64,000 bases of DNA, from positions 101,288,796 to 101,352,795 of the forward strand of contig NC_081415.1 in assembly GCF_030272615.1 (NCBI RefSeq), read 5' to 3'. Position 1 is the stretch's first letter; every line of letters starts with the position of its first letter. Of the stretch, positions 1 through 12,060 are shown piece after piece. Below the pieces are notes generated by a model. It was not told the DNA's origin and made no database searches. It worked only from the letters and a program-made list of their open reading frames with translations. Both the position numbers and the translations under genes were made by a program. The DNA comes from Cryptomeria japonica (taxonomy: Eukaryota > Streptophyta > Pinopsida > Cupressales > Cupressaceae).

Positions 1-221
1 AAAAGAAAACTAAGTAAACTCACAAAATTCTAACCCAAATCTAACCCCTATTCTATCTATCTTAATTTAATTTATAGTCTTTAGAATAGAGGAGGTCTCC
101 CTAAAAACTTGACCTCCTCCGAATCAGTTATGAAAACCAACAAAGTATATTTGGGGCAGATCTCCCAAAGCCATTTTCATAATTATGAAAAATACATAAA
201 AACAGAGTCTTAATTAACGCG

Positions 222-3200
222 TCATGCTTCTTTTCCATCGCTATCTTCTCCTCTGCTTCTCTGGGTGTCGTGGGTAGTTGCAAGTTTCTGTATTATGGAT
301 TTGTTTGGATTCTTCATAGAATTGAGTTTTGCCTTGGCAGCTTCTTTGTTCCATCTGTGCCTCACCATCTTTTTGATATGCTTCGGTAACTGATTGTTAT
401 CGACAAATGTCATGGACTCGATCTGGGTGACCTGTGTTATATCCTTTGGGGTGAAATTGCCTTTCGCTTTGATTTTCTCCATGCATATCTTGAAAGTCTT
501 TATCACATCCTGCGTGTTCAGCCCAAAAATCCCTAACTACCAATTGTTGTCTGGATTAACCACTTTGTTGTCATTAACTAGACTGCATTGGAGGTCCTGA
601 AGTTCATACACAGAAGTCTTGGCATCGAAGATCACAGATTTGAAGGTGAGTACCCACCACATTATGGTCTTCTTCAATATGAAGAGTTGGCATTCATTGC
701 TTACCAACTTGATGGAATGCTCTGTCAGGAATCTGGTGACTCCATACTCTTCTATCTTAGTGAACATAGGCAAAACATTCTCCCATTTATGTTCCTCTTT
801 CTCCCATGGCGAAGTCTGGTTCTGAATTTCTACAATGAGGATCTGTATCTCATCACATAACTTCTGAGAGCTTGTGATATATTTTTCTCCATCTTTGATT
901 CCTTCTTCGATCCATCCCTCGACAGCCTCTGCAATGCTTTTAGCTCCTTGAGCCTGACTCATTAGCATTTTATTTTCTAGCGATGTAGGATCAAAGTTCT
1001 TTGTAGCACGGGATATGGGAAGTGCTTCGAAGCAACCGATAGTATCAATTAATTGAGCGAGAATGTTTATGTGCCACTTTAGCTCTCTCTTCTCCCATTC
1101 GTCCCTTTTTGACCTGGTCAACATTTTCTTAGCCGATACCTAGAAGAAATGGTTATTCGAATCCCTACTCATGTTTCCAAGCTCCACCTTGGTGATCTCA
1201 AAATCCTTCGTATTGACCTCTTTATCTTCATCCTTGGGCTTGTACGAGGCAATCTCGGCAACCCACTTTCTAGTTCCTTCATCGTTATCTAGTCGAGCAG
1301 TTGTTTTGAACCTTTTTGGCTTGGGGCACTTCTCTATGTATTTAACTACCATGTCCTGAATTGGAATGGTCACGGGAATGAAACTCCACTTTTTGTTTAC
1401 CAAATTGGTTACCCACCTAGGAGTTGCACTCAAACTGGCCATTCCCCCAATCACTTTAGAGGGTGGTGTCATGGCTAGGGTAAGTGCATGGGAATCCATG
1501 GCATTGATGATATCACTATCAAGATCTTCAACTTCAAATATCTGAGCATCAAGAATTTTATCCTTCGCCTCTACCTCTTTGGTTTGGTCCATTCTTTTCT
1601 GCGTGGCACTTCGTGACCTAGTATGTCGAGGAGCAGGGAAGTCCAGAGCTGGGTTAGGCTTGTGCTTAATATGAGATGGCTTTATGTCCTTACCTTGCAT
1701 GAATAGGCATAGAAGCAAGATTAGAAAAACACTTTGGTGAACACAGAGTAACCTCACTGTTTCTCGTCGATTTATACTTGGCATCTAGTTTCGTTGCTCT
1801 CTTCCTTCCAACCCATTCTGCGGTTCTCTCCAACACCCTTTCTATTTTTAGTTGAATATCATCTTCTTCTTCCTCATCCCAGTTGATATAGGACACTTCA
1901 ATTTCAGCTTGAGCTAAGTATCTAGGTTCAAACAACTCTAGATAATCTTCCTCAAGCCCATTTATGTGAAGTTTTACCTGTAGCGAAATGACTTGCTCCT
2001 ACACCATTCTCATGTTTTCCCTTTCGAACACCTCAAGTTCATCACTATAGTCTTCCTAGAAGTCCTCTAATTATGGAATTGGGAGATACGCCATTAGACC
2101 AAGACTTCGGGAGAAACCCTTATTGTCAAAGCCTTTTCTTTTGTGGTATAGTAAAAAATTAAAGTTTTTCAAATCCGATCCAATGCTCAAAGTGTCTGAC
2201 TAGGGAAATGATCCTCCCATCTATCCCTGGGTTGTTCCTTCTTAATCACGGTAGCCAACTATCTACAAACCTCTACTAAAACAAAGCAATCTGAATGAAA
2301 ACGAGGAAGCTTGAAAGGCTCCTCCTCAAAACTACCTACTCTTATGTAGCAAAAGTGAGGAAACTAGATAAAGAAGCTACCAAATCTCTTCACCAATGCC
2401 TGTGGATCCTTAGATATCCTCTTTGTTTTCATGTTCTTTACTTCATAGCACAAATATCCTAGGAAGGCATTATGTACCCTCCTAAAGTCTTGCAAGGCAT
2501 TATCTTTTTGTAACATTGGATAAAAAATCATATACAGAGACCTCTCTCTCAGTGAGCTTCCTAAGTATTCCTACTATCTCCTTAACATAGGCCAAAAAAT
2601 ATATTAGGTATGAGGACATGAATAAATTTTGCTTAAACTATTTGGCCATACTCAATTGTTCCCTCATGGAATCGGCAATCAACTCTGCCCAATCGAGGTA
2701 TTGCTTTCCTTCTAATACCAGTTGCACATAGCAATAAATCCAGTCGTTAAAACTATAGTCTTCTATCGAGCCCCTGACTCAATGCAATAGTAACATGACA
2801 TCATGTATGTGAGGAAGCATATGGTTCTTGTTGGGATTCTTGGGCAATTTGGAACCACCCCTTTGGGGAACCTTCAATGAATATTTTGCTAAATTATTCC
2901 AGTGTCCAGCTCTATCAGAGTTGAACTCAGTGATGGATTGGGCAAGAGAAAATTTTGAGAACTGGTAGTCAGGTAGTCTGAAAATAGAGGAAATTACTTT
3001 GCAGTTAATGGCAAGGAGGGTTTCACCATTATCTCTCCTGATGGTCTCAGCAATTGGATCATACCTAACAATACATTCTTTAACCAATTTTGGGCAAGGG
3101 ATAGCTAGGGGAAAGGTTGTCGCCTCTGTGAGGCCACTACTCAGAATTTCTAGATCGAAAGAACCATCAATTCCCTTGAACAACCTTTCTTTTAAAGCTT

Positions 3201-3294
3201 CAAGATTTTCCCCCTTTAAGTTTGTATCACCGACTATAGGCTCTGTACATGCAAGACTAAAAATGTTCCCAAAAAGGTGCAACATGGACTTCAT
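222..3294 (-). pseudogene. Decayed long ORF of unknown family (probable mobile-element accessory ORF)
   Basis: On the minus strand, open segments follow each other from 3294 down to 222 (3294-2779, 1935-1690, 1784-1140, 1124-537, 506-222), broken by stops and frameshifts, as if one reading frame of roughly 1000 codons had decayed. The N-terminal segment has a conserved-looking core (CKVISSIFRLPDYQ near 2990) resembling the helical domain of plant transposon-associated proteins. The middle is rich in Lys and Glu with basic patches (KPKRFKTT), and the C-terminal part is helical and probably coiled coil. I recognise no catalytic motif. The layout (globular N-terminus, basic middle, coiled-coil end, no pol) recalls the non-pol ORF at 46.4-49.8 kb, but I did not establish homology. 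It could also be a degraded host gene. Confidence 0.4.
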
Positions 3295-3299
3295 AATTC

Positions 3300-4200
3300 G
3301 TAAATGACCAGCCTTATTTTCTCAACAAATTCTACCATGAGAGAGGAAAAGAAGGTAAAAATCATTGGAGAGGACAGAAAACAAACTCACCTTCATAGGT
3401 GAGAGCAATCTGGCAACTACTAGCAAACAAACCTTCTATCCAAGAAAAACAACTCCGAAGCAATGAAGAACAAATTTTCAGAGGATTAATCCCTTCATAC
3501 CTTATAGCAAAAGCAATGATACGTACTTATTAAGTGCATTAATTCCAATCTTCAATTTAAATGTGATGAGCTTGTGGATTGGACATCACACACATGCATT
3601 GAATGCATGGCAACATTTTTGAAGTAACCGCCTGTTCCCAAAATGATTACTTGCCTCAAAAAATTAACCAGTTGACGTCACCTGAGATATGGTTTGACCT
3701 TCGTCATATTTGGCAATAAGCACACCATCATATCTTTTAGCTCATGGGACCCACCTGATTGAACCTACATGAACAATCTGAATGGAGTTCACTAGGGTTC
3801 AAGTAGTTCAAGATGTACACCACACCTAGGAAACTTCTCTTCTGAAAGGATTGACTATGTTAAGTGTTGTTGACCTTTTGAACCACATTGAACATGTTGA
3901 ACACCCCCGAACCCTTTGAACTAGGTTCAAAGAGTTCACCACCTGGAGAGAGATGATATAACATATTGTTGAACATGACCCATAAAAGAACCACTATAAA
4001 AACACTTTGAGTGAATGTTAGTATGAAAACCTCCTAGATACCTAAGGACCTGCAGAACCTAAATGAACCTTATGAACCTGTTTCAAAATGGTTCAATGAG
4101 TTCACGGGGTACAAACCGATCATTAAAACTTAGCGTTTCAAATTCAAAAACAATCTACAAGCGGATTAAGGATTTGGACCAAGGAATCCCAAGAAAAATG
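3300..4200. other. Intergenic stretch rich in GTTCAA/GAACCT words, no gene
   Basis: There is no coding potential. Between about 3770 and 4110 the words GTTCAA, GAACCT, GTTGAAC and GAGTTCAC recur many times in both orientations, giving a degenerate short-repeat texture. This is where a 5' LTR of the following copia element should lie, but no TG...CA LTR, PBS or similarity to its 3' LTR is visible. Confidence 0.4.
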
Positions 4201-4229
4201 AGGACTTCAAATAAAATTTAATAGGGTGA

Positions 4230-5124
4230 TTTACTCCTGTTATGAAGGATAAATGACGTGGTAACAGAAAGAGAAGCCCTCTTGTGTGCACTTTTTTATC
4301 AACAAATAATGGGATTAACTTACAAATCATTTGGAAAGGCTATATGGGATAATTTGTAGACACTTAATGAAGGTAACCCTACAGTAAAGATTGCTAAACT
4401 TGATGGTTACCGGGTGAGATATGAAAACCTGAAGATGGAAGAAGATGAAAGGATTACTACATTCATAGAAAGGGTAAATGAGATTGTTATGGGAATTCAA
4501 TGTTGTGGTGGAACTCTAAGTGAATATGATATTGTTTCTAAAGTCCTGAGAGCCCTACCACCAGCTTACAAAATGAAGGCTACTACTATTAATGAGTTGA
4601 GAAAAATGGCTAATACAACTATCAACAAAGATACTTTGGTTGGGAAACTATCTACTTTTGAGCTTGAGGAATTTGGACCTTCTGGAGCTGTGAAGACTAA
4701 ACTTGCTTTTCATGCATCTACATCTACAACAGGTAAGCAAGATTGGAGAGATTTATATGCAAAAGAATTACAAGATATGAAAAGAGAAGATGATGAGTTT
4801 GAGCAACTTGAAGCACTATTTTCTAGAAGAGTACCGAAAGGACTAGTAGGAAGTAAGTATGAAGGAAAAGAACCTTTTAAATATTTTGCATGTAATAAGA
4901 TTGGTCATTTTGCATCTAGATGTCCTGAAAGGAATTCAATATTTGAAGAAAGAGTTAAAAGATCATTTAAACCTAACCCTGGATATCAGAAAAAGTATAG
5001 ATTCAAGAAAGATAGAGACAAATCATGCTACATAGTAGATGAGGAAGGCATTACTAATTCAGATGATGACTGGCAAAAGACTCTACTAGTGGATCTAGTA
5101 ATGGGAAGGAATGAGTATTCTTGA
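4230..5124 (+). pseudogene. gag: Copia A gag (nucleocapsid/capsid), damaged zinc knuckle
   Basis: The open segment 4414-5124 encodes the C-terminal two thirds of a copia Gag (UBN2-type capsid: GNPTVKIAKLDGYRVRYENL, then LRALPPAYK). The frame continues upstream to about 4230 through a stop at 4360. A CCHC zinc knuckle lies at about 4885-4923, but its first cysteine is Tyr (TAT where TGT is expected): YFACNKIGHFASRC. The other three ligands (C, H, C) remain. An acidic tail (NSDDDW) precedes the stop. Gag would form the particle and bind element RNA; this copy is defective. Confidence 0.85.
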
Positions 5125-6270
5125 CTATCAAGGAAGATGATTTGGCACTGGAAGAGAATGTACCTAAGGAGAGGGCACTTGCTACTAAAATTAAGGATAA
5201 GGATGAATGGGTAATTGACAATGGTTGTTCACATCATATGACTGGAGATAAAGGGAAGTTTTGTCTTTGTAAGAAAGATGGTGGACTAGTTATATTTGGA
5301 GATGACAAGGTGTTAGATTCGATGACAGTCCCATAGACATTGAGAGTGGGGGGTGAATCAGTGTCTAAACGATTAACTGAATATTTAAACATATTTATAA
5401 CTTTGCAACCCAAAATAATGTACCGGTAAATAAGAATAAATACAGTAAACAAAAATAATAGAGACTATATAGAAACACACCATAACACAAGATATTTTAA
5501 TGAGGAAACCTTAGTGGGATTTGTGACCCTCAATATTTACTCTCTGGCCAATGAATAAATACTACTTACAATAAAGGGGTCTACACATGCAGGGAGGCCA
5601 ACAACCTAGAGCTCACTACTCAATGAAGAGTTTCACTTACAAAAAAATGGATAATTAAATCCAATACAATGTACTACTCAAAACAACATTTCTAATGCCA
5701 AGTTCAGTACCGGTTTAAGCTTAGATAGATACCTTAACCAAAAACCTTTGCTACCACTAAAACAATTATCTTCTACCATACATTCCTATCTTTCTTCTAC
5801 TATCTATCTATTTCAAAATGATATATAAGATCTCATACATATATGAGTCTTTACATATACCATGTCGGCTTATGAAAGATAATTATATTATAATAAACAA
5901 AAGTTCATCCCATGTCAGCTAGAGTGTCGGTATGCTTTGTTGCTAATGTAATTTGAATGTTGGTGTAAGCACCTATCAGTGCGAGTTTCTATCAGTTTAT
6001 GATATAGGTGATGTTGGGCATGTAGAAATCTATTTCCGGTTGGTTGCCAATTGGTTGCCATCAATGACAACATCAACTATTCTCATTAGAGTGTAGAATG
6101 CCAACACAAGGCATGCATGATTAAGGGAAAAGGAACTATATCATTGGATGGTAAGAATAATACTAACAATGTTTATTATATTGAAGGTTTGAAGCATAAT
6201 CTTTTGAGTGTAGGACAATTGGTAGATATTTCAATTACAATTCAAGGATGGAAAATGCAAAATCATTAAC
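5121..6270 (+). pseudogene. Copia A protease region, split by a solo LTR
   Basis: The aspartic-protease motif is at about 5208-5240, reading WVIDNGCSHHMTGDKGKF. The catalytic triplet expected in the family is D-S/T-G; here it is D-N-G, a change in the active site. The frame is interrupted after GDDK at 5310 by the 796-bp solo LTR and resumes at 6112 (IKGKGTISLDGKNNTNNVYY, then GLKHNLLSVGQLVD). Removing the insertion and one TSD copy rejoins the family-typical sequence, so the gene was continuous before the insertion. Confidence 0.85.
5311..6106 (-). mobile_element. Solo copia-type LTR with 5-bp TSD CAAGG
   Basis: The segment begins TGTTAGATTC and ends ATGCCAACA. It is flanked by identical CAAGG copies at 5306-5310 and 6107-6111, the 5-bp duplication expected of LTR-retrotransposon integrase. 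The GGGGGGTGAATCAG block near its left end is the reverse complement of the CACCCCCC block near the 3' end of copia A's LTR, so this LTR is in minus orientation. No internal domain remains; unequal recombination between two LTRs would explain this. It interrupts the copia A protease region. Confidence 0.92.
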
Positions 6271-6357
6271 AGATCTGACTTGGAGATTGCAATTTGTACA
6301 CAACATATTTCATTTGAACTCCGATGAGAAGACATGTTTGATTACATAGATTGATGA

Positions 6358-7330
6358 GAGTTGGTAATGGCATAAAAGGCTGTGTCATGTGAATTTTAAT
6401 TGCATCGTTAAGATCAGTTCAACTAAGGCTATTAGAGATATACCTAAGATTATGAAGCCCTATAATCTGGTATGTAAAGAATGTCAAATGGGTAAACAGG
6501 TCAGAACCTCTTTTAGGAGTATACAAGATAAATCAAATGGTGTTCTTGATCTTATTCATATTGATTTATGTGGCCCTACTAGAGTTAAAAGTTTTCATGG
6601 TGATAGATATTTCATGCTAATCATTGATGATTATTCTAGGATGATGTGGGTTACTTTTTTGAGAGAAAAATATGAAGCATTTGAAAAGTTAAAATTTTTT
6701 AAGGCTAAAGTGGAAACTGAGACAGGATTGAAGATTAAATGTTTGAGATCAGATCATGGTGGAGAATTCACATCCAGTGATTTTAATAACTTTTGTGACA
6801 AGCATGGTATAAGAAGACAATTTTCTACTCCCCGAACACCTCAACAGAATGAAGTTGTGGAAAAGAAAAACATAACTATCTTGGATGCTGCTAGAATAAT
6901 GATAATGGAAGAAAGTCTACCTCATATCTACTAGAGAGAAGTAGTGAGTATAGTGGTTTACACATTCAATAGAGTACATATAAAAGGAGAAACCGGTAAG
7001 ACACCTTATGAATTATGGTTTGGCAATACACCTATGGTTAAGTATTTCAGAATTTTGGTAGTAAATGTTATATTAGGAAAGATGATACTAATGGGAAATT
7101 TGATCCTAGAAGTGATGAAGACATATTTATTTGTTATTCTAATGAAAGCAAAGCATATAGATGTTATAACAAGAGATTGTAGAAAATATTGGAGAGTGCT
7201 AATGTCAAACTAGATGAGCTAAGACAAAGTCAAATCAGAATTTATGAGAAGGAACCGACAGTGGAAATGATTATATCTAAACTGGTAGCACCTTTACCAG
7301 AATAGAGAGGTGAACCAGTTACTCCAGTAA
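6358..7330 (+). pseudogene. Copia A integrase
   Basis: The GAG-pre-integrase zinc-binding remnant (WHKRLCHVNF, then CKECQMGKQ) is followed by the integrase core. All three acidic positions are recognisable: D in HIDLCGPT (about 6570), D in LRSDHGGEF (about 6750) and E in NEVVEKKN (about 6850). A TAG at 6932 replaces the Trp codon expected before REVV, a frameshift lies near 7058 after KYFRI, and further stops occur near 7175 and 7305. The C-terminal PYELWFGNTP block typical of copia integrase is present. Confidence 0.88.
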
Positions 7331-7335
7331 CATCA

Positions 7336-8470
7336 ATGAACTCTACAGTAACTAAAGAACAAGGAAGAGGAATAGAGAGTCAGAAGACTCCTAGGTATGT
7401 GAGACTGAATCATTCTAAAGATCAAATCATTAGAGATAAAAACAATGGAGTAATGACAAGAAGAATACTGGCAACTAATGAGGTATGTTTAATTTCACAA
7501 GTTGAACCAGTATCAATAATTGAGGCATGTAAAGGTAAATTTTGGTTAAAATTTATGGAAGAATTAGATCAGATTGAGAAAAATAACACATGGACTTTGG
7601 TTCCCCAGCCTAAAAATAAAAATGTTAATAGAAATAAATGGGTTTTTAGGAATAAATTGAATGAGGATGGTCAAGTTATAAGGAATGAGGCTAGATTGGT
7701 TTGTAAAAGATATTCTTACAAGGAAGGAATAGATTATGGAGAAACATTTGCACCAATAAGTAGGATTGAAGCTGTAAGATTATTTCTTGTTTATGTTGCT
7801 TATAAAAACTACAAGGTTTATCAAATGGATGTTAAATGTGCATTCTTGAATGGGGATCTTGACGAGGAAGTTTATATTGAGCAACTGGATGGTTTTTCAC
7901 TATCAGATGATATTGATATGGTTTGCAGGTTAAGGAAAGATTTATATGGATTGAAACAAGCACCTAGAGCTTGGTATGCAAGGTTGGATAAATATCTTTT
8001 GAAGCCTGGTTTTACTAAGGGCAGTGCTGACAGTAATTTATATTATAAAATCATTGATGATGATATACTGATTGTTGAAGTATTTGTTGATGATAATTAT
8101 TTTTGGAGGTGAAGATAAATTATGCATAGAATTTTCTAAAAACATGGAGAAAGAATTTGAGATGTCTATGATTGGTGAGATGAATTTTTTCTTAGGTTTG
8201 TAGATTACTCAGACTGACAATGGTATTTTTATCTATCAAACTAAATATACTAAGGAATTGTTGAAGAAATTTGGTATGGGAGATTCTAAACCGATAAGTA
8301 CACCTATGGTTACAAGTGAGAAGGAAAGATATTTCTGCACCGATAAATCCTACAAGATACAAATCTATGATTGGAGGTCTACTTTATTTGACTCAGGCTA
8401 GGCCTGACATTATGAATGTTTTTTGCATTGTTTCAAGATTTCAGAGTGATCCTAGAGAAAATCATGAGAT
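7336..8470 (+). pseudogene. Copia A reverse transcriptase
   Basis: The RVT_2 family is recognisable throughout: [80 protein letters not shown] and the catalytic VFVDD at about 8080. One extra base just after VFVDD (8092-8101) shifts the frame, so the open segment ends at 8112. The sequence resumes as FGGEDK and continues to SMIGEMNFFLGL, a stop, and the LLKKFGMGDSKPISTPM block. It has lost coding continuity. Confidence 0.9.
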
Positions 8471-9029
8471 GGTAGTGAAAATGCTTTTTAGATAATTGTA
8501 AGGTACATCAGAATATGGTTTATGGTATCCTAAGGATGATAACTTCACTTTATGTGCATATACAGATGTTGATTGGGTTGGAGATGTTGATGACCTGAAA
8601 ACTACTTTCGGTGGAGCTTTCTTTCTTAGAAAGAAGTTGGTTTCATGGATTAGCAAGACACAGTCATGTACTTCTTTATCTACTACTGAAGCTCAGCATG
8701 TTGTTGTTGCTACTAATTGTACAAAAGTTTTATGGATGAAGCAAATGTTGAAGGATATAAAGGTGGATTTTGATGCACCAGTATTTATTCATTGTGATAA
8801 CTCTACTGATATTGATATATCAGAGAATTTGACATTTCACTCTAAGACAAAACACATATCTATCAAGTATAACTTTTTGAAGGAGAAGGTAGAAGCAAAT
8901 GAAGTTAAACTGGTTTATATGAACACTAAAGAATAGATTGCAGATATTTTCACTAAACCTCTATCTAAGGAATCATTTGAGTACCTAAGAGATAGATTGG
9001 GGGTTTCTTTCCCTTTGGTAGAGAATTGA
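8471..9029 (+). pseudogene. Copia A RNase H domain and pol C-terminus
   Basis: The copia RNase H block reads YTDVDWVGDVDD, then SWISKTQSCTSLSTTEAQHV, CDNSTDIDISEN and HSKTKHISIKYNFLKEKV. It ends IADIFTKPLSKESFEYL with a terminator at 9027-9029. An in-frame TAG at 8934 replaces the Gln codon of the family motif TKEQIADIF, consistent with a C-to-T transition. The domain degrades the RNA strand during reverse transcription in intact relatives. Confidence 0.88.
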
Positions 9030-9386
9030 TTGATGTGGTTTTGCATTAGTCTGATATGCATTATCAGAGATACTATTCACTCTAGCACTGATGAGGGATG
9101 CTACTGCTCAGGGGGAGTAGTCAACTTTGAGATTGAGAGGCTTATATTTTTGCTTTGATATTTTTGTTAGATTTTTGGCATTGATGTCAAAGGGGGAGAA
9201 ATAGTGATGTGAAAAAGAAATTCAGAACTTTATAGAGATATTATTCAAAGGGGGAGAGTTATTGATATTTAGAGCTATATGCAGGAGATTGTTGGTTGTC
9301 TTCCACAGGGGGAGACTTGTTTGACATTTCTTGGAACTTAGATGTTTTTCACATCTAGTGTTGTCATCAATTACAAAGGGGGAGAT
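9030..9386 (+). promoter_or_regulatory. Copia A 3' untranslated region with polypurine tracts
   Basis: Between the pol stop and the 3' LTR there are five GGGGGAG purine runs (near 9111, 9190, 9250, 9308 and 9378). The last, AAAGGGGGAGAT, directly abuts the LTR start TGTTGG and is the primer site for plus-strand synthesis. The repeated runs may be extra PPT-like sites; the same spaced pattern is known in plant copia elements. Confidence 0.75.
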
Positions 9387-10607
9387 TGTTGGCCATTTGG
9401 TACAATTGATTATGTGTTACATTGATGTTTTTCCATTGATGTCAACACTAGCTGTTTGGATGCTTTATCAACACCCTTCTAGTCCCGGTAGGTTGAGTGA
9501 TTTCTGGTTAACTTGGATCCGACATGATCTAGTTGACTATGGTATAATCTAGTGATGGAATTGGCTTGTTCATGATTCTTACATTCAAATTTGGTCAGTT
9601 GGTTTTTGTCTGTTGATTGGATGCTATCATGCTTACTTAGAAGATTGGTTTTTGGTTCCAGCAAGGGTTTCACCGACAAAAAATTTAGTGGATATTTTTT
9701 ATGTATTGCATAATTGGTGTTGGTGCAGCTTTGGATGGAGTTTTAGGATGTTGTTGGTGATCATGTTTGAGACTTGGCATTTGGAGATCATTGCTAAAGC
9801 ATGTGGACCTATACTTGCTCCCAGATGATCTAGGTTATGGACCGGCATTGATGTAACATGTGGATAGGACCTATTGTTATATTTCTGGGATGTCTTATGT
9901 GTTGGATATTATTTATTTTGGTCTAAGGCTAACATGGTTTGTAATTATGTACTTGGTTTATTGTCTGGTACCTAACCTAATTGTTTATGGTCGAGGGTTT
10001 GTATAAATAAGATGTAAGATCTCATTGTAGATCATCATGGTTATTGTAAGAGGTCATGGTCAAGGAAAGTAATGTGCGAATAATGTAATATCATTCAGGC
10101 AAAGGAGTTGGTCAATCATTGGAGATTGAATTGGGTTTGTGAAGAGGATTTAATCCTCCAGTATTGAGCTTAACCAGAACTGTACTCAAGCATAGGAGAT
10201 GCTATCTTTTGCAGTTCAACACTTCTCCAGATTGTAGTCTGGATTTGTATGTAGTCAGTGAGACTCCTTTTGTGATGAGAAGTGTTCTCTAGGCTAGTGG
10301 CCTTCCTGCAAGTGTAGGCCCCTTCATTGTAAATTCACATACTTACTGCAGAAGTATTATTTGACTATGGGTAGGCTTCCCACCATAGTTTTTCCCTTTA
10401 CCGATTTTTCCACATACAAATCTTGATGTTGTGTAGATGGTATTTATTCTGTGTTTATTTCTTATACTTAATTGGATTAACTCCTATTTTGGTATTATTA
10501 TTTTGGGTTCCAGTATTAAAGTTTTAATTGCTAATGCTTCTGGTAATCTGTGACAATTGATTCACCCCCCCTCTCAGTTATCTTCTGATTATCTGTACTA
10601 TCTAACA
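9387..10607 (+). repeat. 3' LTR of copia A
   Basis: This 1221-bp LTR starts TGTTGGCCATT after the PPT and ends ATCTAACA. It contains a CACCCCCCCTCTCAG block near its 3' end, shared in inverse orientation with the solo LTR at 5311 and the LTR at 58699. The TATAAATAAG near 10003 could be the promoter TATA box. No matching 5' copy exists in the window. Confidence 0.85.
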
Positions 10608-12060
10608 CATTACTCTCAATGATCACAATCAAGGATATTGATATTTGTATTGTCATGAATGCCAAAAGGGGGAGATCATTGGAATTTGCATGAAGATTGC
10701 ATTGATGAACTATTATGTTATCATTGATGTCAATTATAACTGGTAATGATGTTGTTATGCAATGGGTAAGTGAGCTAGTGAAGGAAACTAGTATTACTTA
10801 AGAAGCAGTGAGATCAACCGGTAACCCTACCTATTGATGTGCCAAACCCTAACCGATGGAGCTTGGTGAATCATTTGTATTGGTTTATGATCAAATGATG
10901 AATGTTAATGATTATTCCATGTATGCATATTGTATGTGAAGAGTTTCAAATGGTTTTTGGCACGTAGAGATAACAGTTTTATCTTGGGAATGAGTGAATA
11001 CATTGCATGGAGAGGAAACCACGTGATGAGTTACTGGAACCGATGAAGTAGTGATCAAGGAGTGATTGAGATTGTCTTGAACAATGTGTAATGATTGCTA
11101 TGTAATCTAATTTTCATACTTGAACTGATTTGTTTGTAATCTCTATGAGATCTTAGGTTTGTGATGTGTTACTAACCTAGTGTTTTTCTTATAAGGTTGA
11201 TGAGTTGTTTTGTTGTAGTGTTGAAAATTTTAGTTAAGTGTTAGTCTGATTGATTGCCAAACTAGAAGGTGTATCTATAGTATATGTGAAGGTAGGTAGA
11301 AGTATAAAAAGGATCTGATCAAGCAGAGTAGTGTTATTTACCAAATCAACAAACCCCTATTGTTCTCTAACAATTACAAGAGTCAAATCCCTTAACCGGT
11401 TAAGCTTTAACAGGCTTAGTGCTATCTAAATCCTCTAACCAAGTGATCCATTAGTTTGGATTTCAAATCCTCTATCGAGGTTACTCTTAATAGGTTATTT
11501 CTTCTAATGGAGCATTATAGTCAATCCCTTAACTGGGTGGTCCGTAATAGGATCTGTTCTTAACAAGATGTTTGTAAAAGCTTTAATAGGCTTGGCTCCT
11601 AATAGGGTGAACTTCAGAAGAGTTCAAAATACTTGTTGGTATTCATCCCCATTGTGGTTTTTCCCATTTGGGTTTCCACATAAAAAATCATTGTGTCAAG
11701 TGGTGAATGGTTTTTGTGGTTATGTTTGATATGGATAATTTGCTTAACTATTAAATTCACTTAGATATAATAAGATGATCAACAATAATCTGAAATGTGC
11801 TTTTACTTTTGCTAGTAAAGTATTTGGATTTTTTGGATAAATGGTTTGAGAGTTTTAGATTTATTATACTGTTATTTTTATATGCTATTCAAACCGGTAA
11901 ATTGTCAATGCTATTGAAGTTTGTAGTTTAGTGTTTGAACTAGTTAGTTCTGAAATTGGCTTGGGAGGTTGTTTTTTAGTTTGGTGAAAGTTTAGTCAGT
12001 TTTCTATCTACTGATTCACCCCCCCTCTCAATATTTTTCCGGATCCTTATTGATTCATCA
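10608..12060 (+). mobile_element. 3' end and LTR of a second copia-type element (B)
   Basis: A short internal stub (10608-10675) ends in the PPT-like AAAAGGGGGAGAT. It is followed by an LTR-like segment, about 10676-12060, in plus orientation. Near its end is a CACCCCCCCTCTCA block like that of copia A, and it terminates TTCATCA. The first bases are altered (CATTGG where TGTTGG is expected). No coding sequence of this element is left. The adjacent copia A LTR could have integrated into it, but copia A's 5' junction is missing, so this cannot be shown. Confidence 0.7.

Larger units (their letters stand above)
4200..10607 (+). mobile_element. Ty1-copia retrotransposon A, 5'-truncated, with 3' LTR
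   Basis: Coding order is gag, protease, integrase, reverse transcriptase, RNase H, which defines Ty1-copia (integrase before RT). The 3' end is complete: pol stop at 9027-9029, several GGGGGAG purine tracts, a PPT abutting an LTR at 9387, and the LTR end CTAACA at 10607. No 5' LTR or PBS was found before the gag remnant. A foreign solo LTR splits the protease region. Every ORF is broken, so it cannot transpose. It is closely related to the minus-strand copia at 58.7-62.6 kb; RNase H and integrase segments align almost residue by residue. Confidence 0.9.

Noticed and set aside
3300-4230. 5' LTR of copia A
   Set aside because: No TG...CA segment, no initiator-tRNA PBS and no similarity to the 3' LTR in this stretch.
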